This document shows, one piece after another, positions 22,185-34,386 of a DNA stretch of 64,000 nt. This DNA comes from Zarea fungicola (lineage: Eukaryota > Ascomycota > Sordariomycetes > Hypocreales > Cordycipitaceae), in NCBI GenBank assembly GCA_900169235.1, contig FWCC01000117.1:1-64000 (forward strand). The letters run 5' to 3'. The position numbers and the translations under genes were made by a program. How positions within the stretch are numbered: position 1 is the first letter of the stretch; the number at the start of each line of letters is the position of its first letter. Below the pieces are notes generated by a model that did no database searches, had not been told where the DNA came from, and saw nothing but the letters and a program-made list of their open reading frames with translations.

Positions 22185-23488
22185 TTTTCTAATGGAAGTC
22201 GGTGTATTGAGCTATAATTGAAGGCGTGAACAGTTGACTGTGCGTAGAGGGAAGTGCTTGGCGTGTAATAGGATTCGTGCAGGTGGGCTGCTAGAGATAG
22301 CAATGCTGATGAAACTGATAAATTATTTCTCAATCCAATTTATGGACTGAAAAATATTGAAGAAGAAAAAACACTCGGTTTAGCAATGGGTAGCGTTGGA
22401 TTGTTGGATGAGAGCCCGTCTCTGATGCAGGTTGTGGAGGGAGCAGAAAGCTATTTGGTCGTGTAAGTGACAGTCGGGCGGAAGAGAGTACAGCGACAAA
22501 GGAAATAAAGAAAAGCACAAAAAAGAAAAAGAAAAGAAAAAGAGAGATGTGTCGTTCTGAGGCAAGGTGTTAAAGAACTGAGGTGAAAAACAATACAGTC
22601 TGGTGCAAACTGTCCGTCTTTATAGAACCGTGGAAGTAATCAAATTTTGGCGCTGAAGGCTTAACAGCCCAGACACCGGAAGTCCATGTCACGCTTCGCC
22701 ACAGCCATGCAAGCCTCATTGATCCCAGTCTGGATCATCCCACTCCAAATTAGGACAATACTACGCATGAAAGATATTTTTATTCCCTGCCATGATCCAT
22801 ACTGCTGTGGCTCCGAGTGGCCAGCGCTGTCCGCAACATGACACGGCCGCTAGTATCGGCAGCCGCCCGCCTCAGCCAATAACAGCCGCTCAAAAGCTAA
22901 GCGCCCAGCTTACTCCGTGCAAGGATCTGGATAAAGGCAAACGCCACTATGCCCCTTGTCAATTCAGACTGATAGTATGTGCTATATTTGCATGGAGGAG
23001 AAGAGATAACCAGGATTCTTTTCTACGAGGTGCCGTAGTGCGTTATGAAACAATGGCGGCTTGGAGCTTCAAAGTCTAGTCGCAGTCAGCAGCGACATTA
23101 AGGGCCAACCGGGAGGTATGGCACTCCGGATCTGGCACTTGTCTCACCCGGATCGGCAGGTCTAGACTCTTGTTCGTTTTCTTACAGTCATCCTCTTTCT
23201 CTCCTGACTGGATGGGAGATAGCGAGCAGGGTGTGAACGCCATCAAATTGATAGGTCAACTAATACTAGCACCGGGTACGCCAATCTAAAACTGCCTATT
23301 TTTGAAAAAGAAAAATGAGATGCTTTGCCTTAAACTTCAATGATCGACGTATTCTCTTTCAATGAAAGCTTGTATAACCATACCACGGCCCAATTGATCC
23401 TCACCTCCCACTCCCTCGATTGGCCCCTGGCTTCTGGTTCTCTTTTTGTGTGCATTATGGAAGTGGATCGTCTTGGTCCTTTGTCTTC
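22185..23488. other. Divergent/tandem spacer, no gene seen
   Basis: Probable 5' leader and promoter of the MARVEL gene (first few hundred bases, with a CT-rich tract on the minus strand near 22500-22550), followed by sequence without a recognisable coding region up to the epsin stop codon. Confidence 0.35.
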
Positions 23489-25170
23489 TTAGCCGAGCAA
23501 GTCGCCAGAAGCTGAGCCACCACCAGGCGTTTGAGAGTTTGGTGCAGGTGAGCCCCAAATGCTGGCGCTGCTCTTCTCTTTGGCCAATTGGCCGAGAGCG
23601 GGACCAGAAGAAGCCGTACTGGTCTTCTTGATGCCCGCGCTGGCCTTGCCCCACAGGGCTCCAAAGGCATCGCCGCCAGCGGCAGGGGTACTTGGCTTGC
23701 TGTTGCCTACGACAGGCCGTGTGTTTGCCATGGTAGTAGGTCCAGTGTTGGCCGTTGTAGCGAAAGACGGAGTGCTGGCTTGCGTGCTGGATTGAGACTG
23801 AACACCGCCAAAGTAATTGGGTGCGGCTGCTTGGAATGAAGCTGGGGTAGCTGGTTTGGCGGCTTGCGTAGGGGCTGTGAATGCACTGTAGTTTGCGCCA
23901 GGGGTGGCAGATGTGCTTGATGATGGTGACAGGGCAGCAGAGGCTTGCGAGGCAGCAGGCTGTGCGGGTGCTACTACGGGAGCTGCTAGTGGCTGGCCAA
24001 AGGTGGCCGGAAGACCCGAGGACTGTGGTGCAGGCGCTGCAGATTGAAAGTCATCGAATTCGTCATCGTCATGAGAGGCAGCAGCGACATGGCTTGAACT
24101 GCTACCAAGATCAGCCAGCCCTGAAAGGCCTGCAGGAGCTGGTGTGCTTGATGAAGCTACAGGCTCGTCAAAGGAGAACAGGTCCACCTCGGGCTCCTTG
24201 GGTTTTGCAGCTTCTGGTGTTGTCTTCTTGGTGCCTGGGCGCTCGGTCCTCGTTCTCCGAGTTGAGCTGGAGCCGGCCGCGGCACTGTCGCCCTCATCAA
24301 ACTCGTCGTACTCTTCAAACCTGTCTGATCGACTGGCACCTCCTTCATTGTAGTCGTTGGATTGGCCACCGAAGCCACCACCGTCTCCGTATACACCGCC
24401 AGAATATCCGCCAAAAGATGCCGAACCGCCACCGGAGGACTCAGGGCCGAAGCCACCATAGCGGCTAGAGCTCGAGAAGCCTCCAAGTGTGTTGCCGCCC
24501 TCGACGCCGGTATACTTATTCTTGGTAGCACGAGCTTTCTTACGCTCGCTACGGATACGGTCGACATCGCCCAAAAGCTCGGTTAGTTCCTTGGCTCGAT
24601 TTCGCACGTTGAGACCCTGATCTTTGCCGTTGGCGTCAATGAATTGAAACTGGCGTAGCATCTTGAGCAATGTGACATGTCCTCTGGCATCGTCGATAAC
24701 GCGCTCGGAGCCATGCTTGATCAGGAATTCCAGCAGCTGCAATGCCTTGTAGATCTGTCGCCACTCCTCGGCAGACTTTTCGGTGAAGCGTCGGTATATC
24801 ATGGGCATAATTTCGTTGAGTGTTTGGCTGTACGCTGTCAGAAAAGTATCGCAGCCAGGTGGCCTCGAATATCTTACTAGCTGAAGGTGCCATTGGCGAT
24901 TTCTTGCATAGTCGACGAGGATGCGCCCCATGGTTCATTATTCGTAGCCTCTCGGACCTTTGAGGGCATTAGCTATGGTCCGTCGGAACGATAGGAAAAC
25001 AAACCTTGGATTCCATTTCCGTATAGTTCATGACAGCTAACAGCTGGTTAGCTGGTTCAGTTGCTATGTGGTGCATCGTCCAGCCTACCATTTTGTGCCT
25101 TTCTGAAACCGGCCTTGAGATCATACAAGGTCAGGTTCGACACAGTGCTCTTGAGATCGTTGAAATCCAT
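23489..25170 (-). CDS. ENT3: Ent3-like epsin (ENTH-domain clathrin adaptor)
   Basis: Four exons on the minus strand, 25170-25089, 25036-25005, 24957-24878 and 24827-23489, give 510 residues. The first 150 residues are an ENTH domain: LTLYDLKAGFRKAQN, VMNYTEMESK, VREATNNEPWG, then FTEKSAEEWRQIYKALQLLE and LIKHGSERVIDDARGH. The rest is disordered and Gly/Ser/Pro/Gln-rich, with acidic-phenylalanine motifs (DDDEFDDFQS, EVDLFSFDEP) that in Ent3-type epsins bind the gamma-ear of GGA/AP-1 adaptors. It probably acts at the trans-Golgi and endosomes in clathrin vesicle formation. A downstream Met at 24931 would remove the phosphoinositide-binding N-terminal helix, so the spliced start is preferred. 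Confidence 0.88.
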
Positions 25171-26478
25171 TCTGGAGAAGCCGTATATGAGACTGTACGA
25201 TGAAGATTATGAAGTCAGATGACAGGCGCTCCAGTTCTCGCCAATGGCCAGCGGTCTCAGCCTCTGGTACTTTTCTTAGACTTGGCTCCAGGAGGCGAGT
25301 CGTCTCCATGATCTGGCCACGGTGACGTGCCTCACTACCGATACCGACTCATCACGTGATGTACATTTTACTTCAAAAACTTGAGCTGCAATTGGGCGCT
25401 TCATGGAGATGCAAGGTACATATTAAAAGTCGTAAATAAGTCTCTATGTTTATTTTTCCGTTTCCATGCATCGATTTTTGTGCTCACGGACGTTGATCAT
25501 GCCTTGCTGGTTCCTGTTGCCTTTCCATGTACTTGAGGAAGCCTAAGGCCGGAAACACTGTGGGCACCAGTAGAGTCTCACCAAAACTTTTCCTCCAAAG
25601 GGATACAGCTCGCCCCTGACCTTTGCCATCTGTTAACCATCAACCATCTTGTACATTATTTCTTAATTCTGCTTTCCAGGTATGTGACATCTCAATTCGC
25701 TATCCTTTTTTATTTTGCGGCACCTTTTTTCCTATACCATTTTGGTATTGGCCCGGTATGAGAGCGAAACTGCATTGATGGCACTGACTGCCATCAGTGC
25801 AGTCCAGTTTGCTGGCTCAAAGCGCCTTCAAAAGCAGGCCAAGTCGCATCACAACGCTCGGGCGCAATCGGCCCTGCACCTCGACGTGGCTGGGCTGGGC
25901 TGTGTACTTGGGTCTGTTGAGTGCTCCAAGCAAGCCAGTCTCAATGCCATGCAAGCACCCAATCCTGGTTCATAGGTCGGCCTACCGTGGCAACCACCAC
26001 TCTAGTTCACAAAGACGGCTCTGCTGTCCTCCAATGAACGCCAGCCAGCGCCTCCGCCTCCCTGCAGTCAGTGGGCAGCCTCTGGGCAAGGTCTCACCAA
26101 AAAACGCAAAATCCGGCAATGCATTGCCAGGGAATGCGCATGTAGTGACGACGATGGCTGGAAGGAGCTGGAGGGAGCTGAGTACTTGCGAATATTGTTG
26201 GGGGCCTCGTTTCCTTTGAAAGCAGCCAGTCTGGTTACCGTTGCCGCAAAACAGACCAGCTGCGAGGCTTCTCACCAACATGTACCTGAAGCTGGGGAAA
26301 GCGCTAGCGCTACCTCAAATAGCTTTGACAAGCAGTGGGGAGCTGCTGGCCTGGCTTCCTGTTCAGGCCGGCACGTGACTGGCGGCCTTTGAATTGTCCC
26401 GCTATTCACCCCCAAAAAACTTGCCTCTATTGGCCGGGATATTCCGCTAACTGTTTTCACCCCTCCAGAACGGACAAA
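25171..26478. promoter_or_regulatory. Divergent promoter region between epsin and cyclophilin
   Basis: A shared bidirectional intergenic region of 1.3 kb. It holds an ATCACGTGAT E-box-like palindrome near 25351-25360 and a GGCACGTGAC copy near 26371. No coding region was recognised; the 140-codon frame at 25797-26219 has no domain and is judged chance. Confidence 0.4.
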
Positions 26479-27530
26479 ATGAGATCAGCTCTTTTCCAAC
26501 CCCTCCTAGTACCCCGCCGAGCCTTTTGCTCGGTTGCTCCTAGGCCTTTCGCTCGTTCTCAGCTTGTATCTTCTTCAAACACTTTCAGTGCAGCTCGTTT
26601 TTTTTCTGCAACCACAGCGATGGGTAACTCCAAGGTGTAAGTCGTCGCAATTCTTGTCTCTCTTCTTGGGTTGATGCACTCGGCCAACTAACACGCGCCT
26701 CTAGTTTCTTCGACGTCGAGTGGGAGGGTCCTGTCATGCAGAATGGCAAGGCTACCTCAACGGTTCAGGGTGAGTAATTTTCTGTGATCTGATTCAATTT
26801 GCCTAGGCTTTCCTACAACTATTTTCAATGCCTCGCCCCATACCCGTCTGTCGACCTCTGTTCCACGCAACTCACTCGCTTGTCCCCTCCAAAGCACGTT
26901 TCTTCATTGTCCGCCCCGCTGACCGAACTTTTCTACTACAGCGCAAAAGGGGCGCATCAACTTCAACCTCTTCGACGAGGATGTCCCTAAGACCGCCGAG
27001 AACTTCCGCGCTCTCTGCACTGGCGAGAAGGGCTTCGGTTACAAGAACTCCTCCTTCCACCGTATCATCCCCGAGTTCATGCTCCAGGGTGGTGACTTCA
27101 CCCGTGGCAACGTACGATCCTGTTCCCGATATATGCGTATAGCCAAATCACATTTCGCCATACTCATTCCTTCATAGGGCACCGGTGGCAAGTCCATCTA
27201 CGGCGACAAGTTCGCCGACGAGAACTTTACACGCAAGCACGACAGACCCGGTCTGTTGTCCATGGCCAACGCCGGCCCCAACACGTAAGCTCCAGGCTGC
27301 CACTGCGCACCACGCTACCGCACCAACTAACCCCATAAACCAGCAACGGCTCTCAATTCTTCATCACCACCGTCGTTACCTCCTGGCTAAATGGCCGCCA
27401 CGTCGTGTTCGGCGAAGTTGCTGACCAACAATCCATGGACGTCGTCAAGGCTCTCGAGGCGACTGGCTCTGGCTCCGGCACTATCAAGTACACCAAGCGC
27501 CCTACCATCGTCGATTCCGGTGCTTTGTAA
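26479..27530 (+). CDS. Cyclophilin, probable mitochondrial/cytosolic dual form
   Basis: Five exons, 26479-26636, 26705-26769, 26942-27111, 27178-27284 and 27344-27530, give 228 residues. Residues 1-47 are Arg/Ser/Ala-rich without acids ([15 protein letters not shown]), a mitochondrial presequence. Met48 (ATG at 26620) opens a normal cytosolic cyclophilin ([16 protein letters not shown]). The catalytic core is complete: [18 protein letters not shown] with the active Arg, GSQFFITTV, and W in [13 protein letters not shown] that binds cyclosporin A. It is a peptidyl-prolyl cis-trans isomerase acting in protein folding. As known for Neurospora cyclophilin, two proteins from one gene are likely, by alternative transcription or translation starts. 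Confidence 0.9.
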
Positions 27531-28459
27531 ATGATGTGCCTATGGCCTGTGTATCTCTAAACATCTCTTAATGTATTGGGCTGGACCAACAAAATATGCG
27601 AAATAGACACTTGCAAAGGAGGGCATATTAATGGCTCTCGATGCGTGTCGTGGAGTAGCGTTAAAGATTTAGCCATCTATAACAGAGGCAATTCATGAGC
27701 TGAAGCCATAGTTTGGCACGGTGCAAACAATATTTCATATCTATAGCGCATTATTTCTTGAAATCCATTGGCGAATTGTTCCACGATGTAAGTGGGCGTG
27801 ACGCCAGCTAGCAATCGGTATCCACAATAACCGTTTTATTGCCGTTAGCACGAACGCCTATTTTGCAGCGCCAAACTAGACATGCATGTATTCGGGATCT
27901 TGCAGCGGCGGAGACTACTAGTAAAACATGCATGAACAGGTAATGCGATTGTTATGGAACAGAACAATGTATTCTGCGTATGTGGCTGCCTTTAGTCTTC
28001 TCTTTAACTTGTTTCGTAACTCATATTACGATTGGCCAGCAAAGAGGAGTGGTCTTTGAAGGCCGGCCGTGGCTAAATGTCCGTTCCAACCCGCGCTTCA
28101 TACTCAATTACCCAGCACTCACTATACCCACACAACTCCTGCTAGCCGTGCAGTGGATGTCTGCTTGCATACTGATTTGTCGCCAATGGCGCGGTGCAGG
28201 CATTTCTCGGCAGGCTACAAGTGGTTGCTTGCGGATCCCCTTCCATTTGCCTGTTTGTCTTTTGCCTTTGCAGACTAGGCTTCGCCTCGCATAGTGCCTC
28301 GTCGACGTGCGAACAGCTCAAGCACAATTTACCTCCGGGCCAGTGAAGCGGCAGTAAGAAGCAGCAGAGGGGAACTCGACAAGGGGTATAAATCTCGTAT
28401 TTGTTTATTTATTTATTTTTTGTTGCCTCGTGGCTTTCGCAAGTAGCATCAGGCCCTGC
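27531..28459. other. Convergent spacer, no gene seen
   Basis: It separates the cyclophilin and RPC6 3' ends. A 104-codon frame at 27980-28294 has no domain. Confidence 0.35.
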
Positions 28460-29724
28460 TCAAGGATCAATGATACCGAGCCACGTCTTGAAGTATTCGC
28501 AGTTGCTGGGGCCGACAGGGCCACCGTCCTCACACAGGTCAAACACCGGACACCGGCCGCAGGGTGCCTCGGTGTATGGGCTCGCATATGGCTCCGGCCC
28601 CGTAGGGTCTTCGCGACCTGCCCAGGCCTCCGTAGACTGCTTTGCCACGCGGGCCACGCGGTAGCCAACTTTACCAGCGACCCGCACCGATTCAATGAGA
28701 TTGTCCCAGACCAGAACGTCAATCAACTTTCTGACATCTTCCTCTGACAGTATGGTATTGTTGGTTATGCCGCTGCTGGAGAGAAGACGTGCAATGTCGC
28801 GCACGGTCGGGTAGCCGATGTACCCGGCCGGCAGCGGTAGAAGTAAGGCCTCTCGTCGCGGCGTCGCGCCCGGTGCCGTCTTGGACACCTTGGACGGCGG
28901 CTTGCTCATCTCTCGTGCGTCTCGTTTCTTTCCCTTTTCAAGGCCACCCTGGATGACCCCCTTTTTCGGCGCTTGTTGTCGTGCACCGCCGGAGTTCGCA
29001 TGCGTACTATGATAGCTGCTCTGGCGCTTGATAAAGTCAAAGACGACACGCTGCAGCTCCTCAATGAAGGCGTCGTCAAAGTTTTGGTCCGTGTACCATG
29101 GCCCACCGGTCGCCCGGTCGCTGGGCCGGATGGAAGCCTTGATGTACATTTTCTTATTAGGATGCTCGACATTTTTAAATGGTGCAATGAGACCTTTGGT
29201 CTGCAGCTGCTTGAGCGCATTCTTGAGGACAGAGTCGTGCATGTTGAGTCGTTTCTGAAGCGTCTGCGACCAGATACCATCGCCGCCGGCATCGTCGACG
29301 AGCGAGTACACCATGACTTGCTCGTCAGTCGTACATTGCTTGTATCTGTGCAAAAAGAAAAAAGAAGAAAAAAGTTGATTAGCTTTTCTAGCCCACATCC
29401 TTGGTTGTGATGAGGGGGTAGCAAAGGAAATGCCACTCCCCCGCGCCCGCGCAAAACCTACTTGTGTGCTTCTTGCGCATCGCGCCATTTCCAAAGAACT
29501 TGGCCAGAGGCGTCGCGCATGGTTATGAAGAGCTTGTCATCACTCAGGGACTGTACCACACGTGCGAGTAGCAGTAGGTCCTTGTTCGGAATGACACCGA
29601 GTGCCAAAAGGTCGTCCTGCGAAAACATATCATTCTCGGGCGCAGCCTCCTTGCACCTTTCGTAAAGCATCTCCTTCCACACGGCTAGCTTGGCCGTTTC
29701 GGCATCGCTGGCTGCCCGCGACAT
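28460..29724 (-). CDS. RPC34: RNA polymerase III subunit Rpc6 (Rpc34)
   Basis: Two exons on the minus strand, 29724-29462 and 29345-28460, joined by a 116-nt intron with a long T-rich tract, give 382 residues. Tandem winged-helix domains occupy the N-terminal two thirds: FSQDDLLALGVIPNKDLL in the first, VYSLVDDAGGDGIWSQTLQ and LKQLQTKGLIAPFKNVEHP in the second. A Lys-rich linker follows, then a third winged helix (LSEEDVRKLIDVLVWDNLIE). The C-terminus has the cysteine set CGRCPVFDLC and SNCEYF, which in the human and archaeal homologues holds a 4Fe-4S cluster. The subunit belongs to the Rpc82/34/31 subcomplex that opens promoter DNA and contacts TFIIIB. Confidence 0.92.
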
Positions 29725-30412
29725 GGCTGTGGGTTGGCTGCAGATGGTCCTCAGTGTGGTATTGATGCGTGCGTGACTCAGTCGTCAGTGTCGGATATTT
29801 CAAGGTATGCGCAATTGGCGCGAGTGACTCTCTGTGATTATAGATGCAATCTGGGCATTGCTGTCCGAGTTTTCGAGGCAAAGATCGAAATGCTGGAAGG
29901 GTGGAAATTAAACAATTGGGTTGGAGTCAAGGAAAGAAAAAAAAAAGTTTGGGGACGATTGAGATGGAGTAGGCGACAGTTTCCTCGACGTACCCCACCT
30001 GGAGCTCCGATGCCTGATGAACCCCGCCACCTACCTTTCTACAGACCTATCGTTATTATGTACCTGTTTTAGGTATTACAAGAGCATCTTAACACATTAC
30101 TCGGTCTTCGTAAATAAAGAAGAACACTATTAGAAAAAGTTTGCACAATGTCGGCTAGACCTTTAAAAAGAAAAATTCAAATCCAGTAAATATCGAATAT
30201 TTGTTATACAATGGCGCCCACTCCTTCGTCCGTCTCGTACGCGGTTGCCGCTGGTTAAAGCACCTAAAACGCCGCCACTGGCTTCAAGTCAGTGAACCCA
30301 GCTGGCCAGAACCTCAAAAAAAGGCCGTCCAAGGCCGTATAAAAACATTGATCCCGATGGTATAGAATAACATATCCGGCATCTCCATACAGTTCATGTG
30401 TGGAAATATGAA
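29725..30412. other. Promoter of RPC34 and 3' flank of RPD3
   Basis: No gene was recognised. The proximal part is the upstream region of the RPC34-like gene; the distal part is the 3' flank of the deacetylase. Confidence 0.4.
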
Positions 30413-32501
30413 TTAGGAGCCTTTGGCGTCTTCGGTCTCGGTTTCCTTTTCCTTGTCGCCATCTACATCCATAGTGTCTGCAGGCTGCTCACTAGAGTCC
30501 TTGGCTTCAGTCTTGTCAGACGATTTGCTATCGATTTGTGGGCCAGAGGTTTTCTCTGAATCCTTGGTAGCCTCGGCTTCGAACTTGTCTTTTGACATGG
30601 AAGTTTCTTCAGTCGGCTTTTTGGCCTCTTTCGTGGTCGCGGCGTTGTCTTCAGAAGTAGGAGCCGCCTCCGCTTCAAGCTCTTCCTTCTTGATCTTGGC
30701 ATCCTCTTCTTCGGTGGGGGCCGTATCGGCCATGCCAACATCACCATCGCCGTCCGTCTTTTCCTTGTCGGCATTCTCGGTGACAGTTTCATCTACTGCT
30801 CCCTTCTCCTGCTCCGCGACATCAATATCTTCAATGGTATCGTCATTTATATCATGGCTGTCCTCAATGCTGGCCTCCGCAGTCTTATTTTCGGCAGCTT
30901 GTGTTGTAGTCGCCGTGCCCTCTTCCTCGGCATCTTTGCCGAAGTCGGTAAATGTGCGCTTGTTACTAGACTGCCGAGTGGCGCCATTGACTCGTGCCAG
31001 ATCATCGTCATCGCTTGGCTCGAACTCAGCCCCGTTTTCGACACGCTTATCCCAGCGGTGTTCAGTCATTCGCACATCCTTGTTCTCATCCTCGTCCAGA
31101 TCATCCAATTCAGCCTCTTCCTCGTCAGTCATGCCACCAAACGGCTTTCTAGGGACGTCCTGCATCTGAACCGACGGTGCTGGGCCAGTGTTGCGTAAAT
31201 TATCGATTACGGCCGCAGTGATTTTCTCCAGATATTCGCGGCTGTTTGAGTTCTCCATATTAGACGATCTTACATTCAGCTCAAAGTCGGGAGCATAATA
31301 CTGTGCTTCATTAGCCAAAATTTACAGTTACATGGTGGGCAAATCGACGTACTTCGTAGTACTCATTATAAGGCAGAGTTCGGTCCATATCTTGCCCCAC
31401 GAGAACGCCCGTCTCATAAGCCCAGGTTCGGGCAACGTTACGCATGGTGTAACCACCACCACCAAGGACCAAGGTGGGGAGGCCGAAGCTCTTAACGTAG
31501 CTCACACAGTTTGCATGACCGTCCATGCTGAGGTTGAAGCAGCCAAGCCTGTCACCAGAAAGACTATCTCCACCGCACTGCAGAACCACAGCCTCAGGTT
31601 GGTAGTATTTCATGACGTTCTCGATAACGGGTTCGAAGATAGATTTGTAAGACTCGTCCGTGATACCGTCGCGAAGTGGATAGTTGACAGAATAGTGCTT
31701 TCCTTGGCCGATACCAATATCACGGAGTTCGCCAGTTCCAGGGAAGTATTCTCCGTACTTGTGAAATGAGACAGTCATGACACGGTCAGTCGTATAGAAG
31801 GCCTCCTCGACACCATCACCGTGGTGGACGTCGATGTCAATGTAAAGAACGCGTTTCATGAATCGCAAGAGCTCAAGGATGCCCAATACAATGTCTACAT
31901 TTTTTGGTCAGTGAAGGCCGAGAGGAGTGCAATTGCATGTTTATCTATACCGTTGACGTAGCAGAAGCCACTGGCTTCGCACTTCTTGGCGTGATGTAGA
32001 CCTCCGGCCCAGTTGACTGCAATGTCACATTTCTGTCGGTTCAGTCTGGCAGCTCCCTCCATGCTGCCACCGGCACTGATGCCACAGAATTCGAACAGGC
32101 CGTCAAAGACAGGGCAATCATCACCGACGTTGTATTTGCCTTGCTCACGCATGTAGCTGTCCATGTTGTCGGGTGTAACTTTTTGAAGGAAATCGATATA
32201 ATCATCGGTATGAAATTGTGTCATTTCGCCTCTGGTGGCCGGTTTTGCGCGCTAGGAATATGAGTTGGTGTCAGAATGCGTGGCTGGGAGAGAAACTCAC
32301 GTAGATTTCCATCTTCTGGTACAGATTGTACTGCATGATCAGGCTATGGGCCAGACGAATCCGGTGAGGCTTCATAGGATGGCCAGTCACATAAGCATAA
32401 TTGCCAATGTCAGAGTCATAAAAGTATGCGACTTTCTTGGGTGATGTGCTATTGAGAGCCACCGAGCCCAGCTGGGTCATGGTGGTCGCTTCTTCACCCA
32501 T
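30413..32501 (-). CDS. RPD3: Class I histone deacetylase Rpd3
   Basis: Four exons on the minus strand, 32501-32301, 32251-31951, 31894-31353 and 31300-30413, give 643 residues. The catalytic domain (about 20-400) is complete: [18 protein letters not shown], the HH pair in [18 protein letters not shown], the zinc ligands in [16 protein letters not shown] and [14 protein letters not shown]. It removes acetyl groups from histone lysines as the core of Sin3-type corepressor complexes in the nucleus. The C-terminal 230 residues are a highly acidic Glu/Asp/Lys low-complexity tail, much longer than in yeast Rpd3 (433 residues) and typical of filamentous ascomycetes. It is head-to-head with RPN11, and the SIN3 gene follows about 8 kb further on. 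Confidence 0.94.
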
Positions 32502-33230
32502 CGCAATGCGCTTGAAAGGGAGAACGTGCTGGGCGCTATCGTCAGAGGTGAAATGATGCTGGAAAGGAAAAGAAAAAAGAAGAGGCAGTAAGCGAGTCCA
32601 AGAAAAACTATTCCGCCGTCAATGTAACTTTGTTTGGGCGTGTTTGGCGGAAAAGGCCTGGAGCAAAGGAGCAGGGAAAGTCCAAAAGGCCCAGAATGCG
32701 ACAGTGAACTTCCAGCGCGCCGTGGCGGGCGTGCAATACCAACTGACGACTCCATCAGAGCACCCGGATAAAGGTTGTTACGGCAGTGCGAAGCGCACAC
32801 ACTCTAACTGCGGTACTAAAACCAACCACCACCTAGTAGCCACGGATAGTGACGGGCGGAGCGGGAGAGACAGGCTGTGGCTGTCAGCAAAACAAGGGCG
32901 ATCTACGTATTAGCTTCTGAGAGGTACCTAAGGAGAGTAGGTACCTAGGTATAACTGTGCACCACTACCTAGTACGGTGCAGGTATCTGTAACGAACAAA
33001 GGCAGCCAGCTACACGTGACTGCCCCAGCAAAAGCTGCAACCCGCCACCCACTCTAGGTTGAGCAACAGGCTACCGGGCTGGCGTCAGTCAAACAGGCGC
33101 CGCTACGAGAAGCTTCCTAAAAGACATTCGCTTCCTTCCCATCATAGTCAAACAATTCCACGAATTTTCGGTCTATATTGCTTTCGTACCTTCATACATA
33201 TCATACAGCATACCCCGAAACCACATAATC
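32502..33230. promoter_or_regulatory. Bidirectional promoter region RPD3/RPN11
   Basis: A shared divergent region of about 730 bases. Two copies of the palindrome AGGTACCT occur at 32922-32929 and 32939-32946, followed by TAGGTAT and CTACCTAGTAC variants up to 32990. No gene was recognised here. Confidence 0.5.
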
Positions 33231-34386
33231 ATGGAGCGATTTAGAAACTTGCTCGGTAGTGGTGGAATCGGCCTAGGCGGCCCTGCTCACGGATCGGTAA
33301 GCAAGATGAGAGCTTCCAATCGTCCATGTCTGCGGTGCAGCTGCTGATGGCTATGACGCGCAGGATAACACGAACCTGATCGACAACTCCGAGACAGTTT
33401 ACATTTCGTCATTGGCACTTCTGAAGATGCTGCGACACGGTCGCGCCGGTGTGCCCATGGAAGTCATGGGCTTGATGCTGGGCGAGTTTGTAGACGATTT
33501 CACAGTCAAAGTCATGGACGTATTTGCCATGCCCCAGTCCGGAACTGGAGTTAGTGTCGAGGCTGTTGATCCTGTTTTCCAAACGAAGATGATGGACATG
33601 CTGCGCCAAACTGGCCGGTGAGCACCCTGGTTCTTTGTGGCAGTATCGCCGCGCGCATCAATCATAAGCTAACTCACCGTATCTAGCCCCGAGGCCGTCG
33701 TCGGCTGGTACCATTCGCATCCTGGCTTCGGCTGTTGGCTGTCCTCGGTTGATATCAATACGCAGCAGTCGTTCGAGCAGCTTAACCCGCGCGCCGTCGC
33801 CGTTGTTGTCGATCCCATCCAGTCTGTCAAGGGCAAAGTCGTAATTGATGCATTCCGACTTATCAACCCCCAGCTTTTGATGATGGGCCAGGAGCCCCGC
33901 CAAAGTACCAGCAATTTGGGACATCTCAACAAGCCCTCGATTCAGGCGCTCATCCACGGCCTGAACCGACACTACTACTCGATCGGCATCAACTATCGCA
34001 AAACCGCGCTAGAAGAGAATATGCTAATGAATCTGCACAAGCACGTCTGGACGGAGGCTCTCGAAATGGACGACTTCAAGGCAGAGGGGGAGAAGAACAA
34101 AGAACGTCTCGAGCGCCTTGTGACCCTGGCCGATGGCTACGAGAAGCGTGTCAAGGAGGAGACGGAACTGACAAAGGAGCAACTCAAAACACGCTATGTC
34201 GGCAAAGTCGACCCGAAGAAACATCTGGAGGACGTCGGACAGGAGCTCATCGAGGATAACATCGTTTCCGTATCGAGGCAAATGATAGACAGGGAGGCTG
34301 CTATGCCCAAGAAAGAAGGCGAGGCAGGTGGCCGGTGCGCTGCGGAAGCTGAAAAAATGGCTACAGATGAGGAGGAAGAGCTGTAA
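33231..34386 (+). CDS. RPN11: 26S proteasome deubiquitinase Rpn11
   Basis: Three exons, 33231-33296, 33364-33617 and 33687-34386, give 339 residues. It starts [12 protein letters not shown], the conserved N-terminus. The JAMM/MPN+ metalloprotease site is intact: EVMGLMLGE with Glu55, and [14 protein letters not shown] with His116, His118 and Asp129 as zinc ligands and Ser126. Substrate and lid-contact segments follow ([33 protein letters not shown]), then the C-terminal helix bundle ([19 protein letters not shown]). It removes ubiquitin chains from proteasome substrates in the 19S lid, paired with Rpn8. The last 25 residues are an acidic extension (MATDEEEEL), somewhat longer than in yeast. 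Confidence 0.95.

Noticed and set aside
25797..26219. 140-codon frame between epsin and cyclophilin
   Set aside because: No domain, no splice continuity and a position in a divergent promoter; judged chance.
30423..31169. 248-codon Ser/Val-rich frame antisense to RPD3
   Set aside because: It is the complement of the acidic low-complexity tail (Glu/Asp codons read as Ser/Phe/Leu); no domain or start context.
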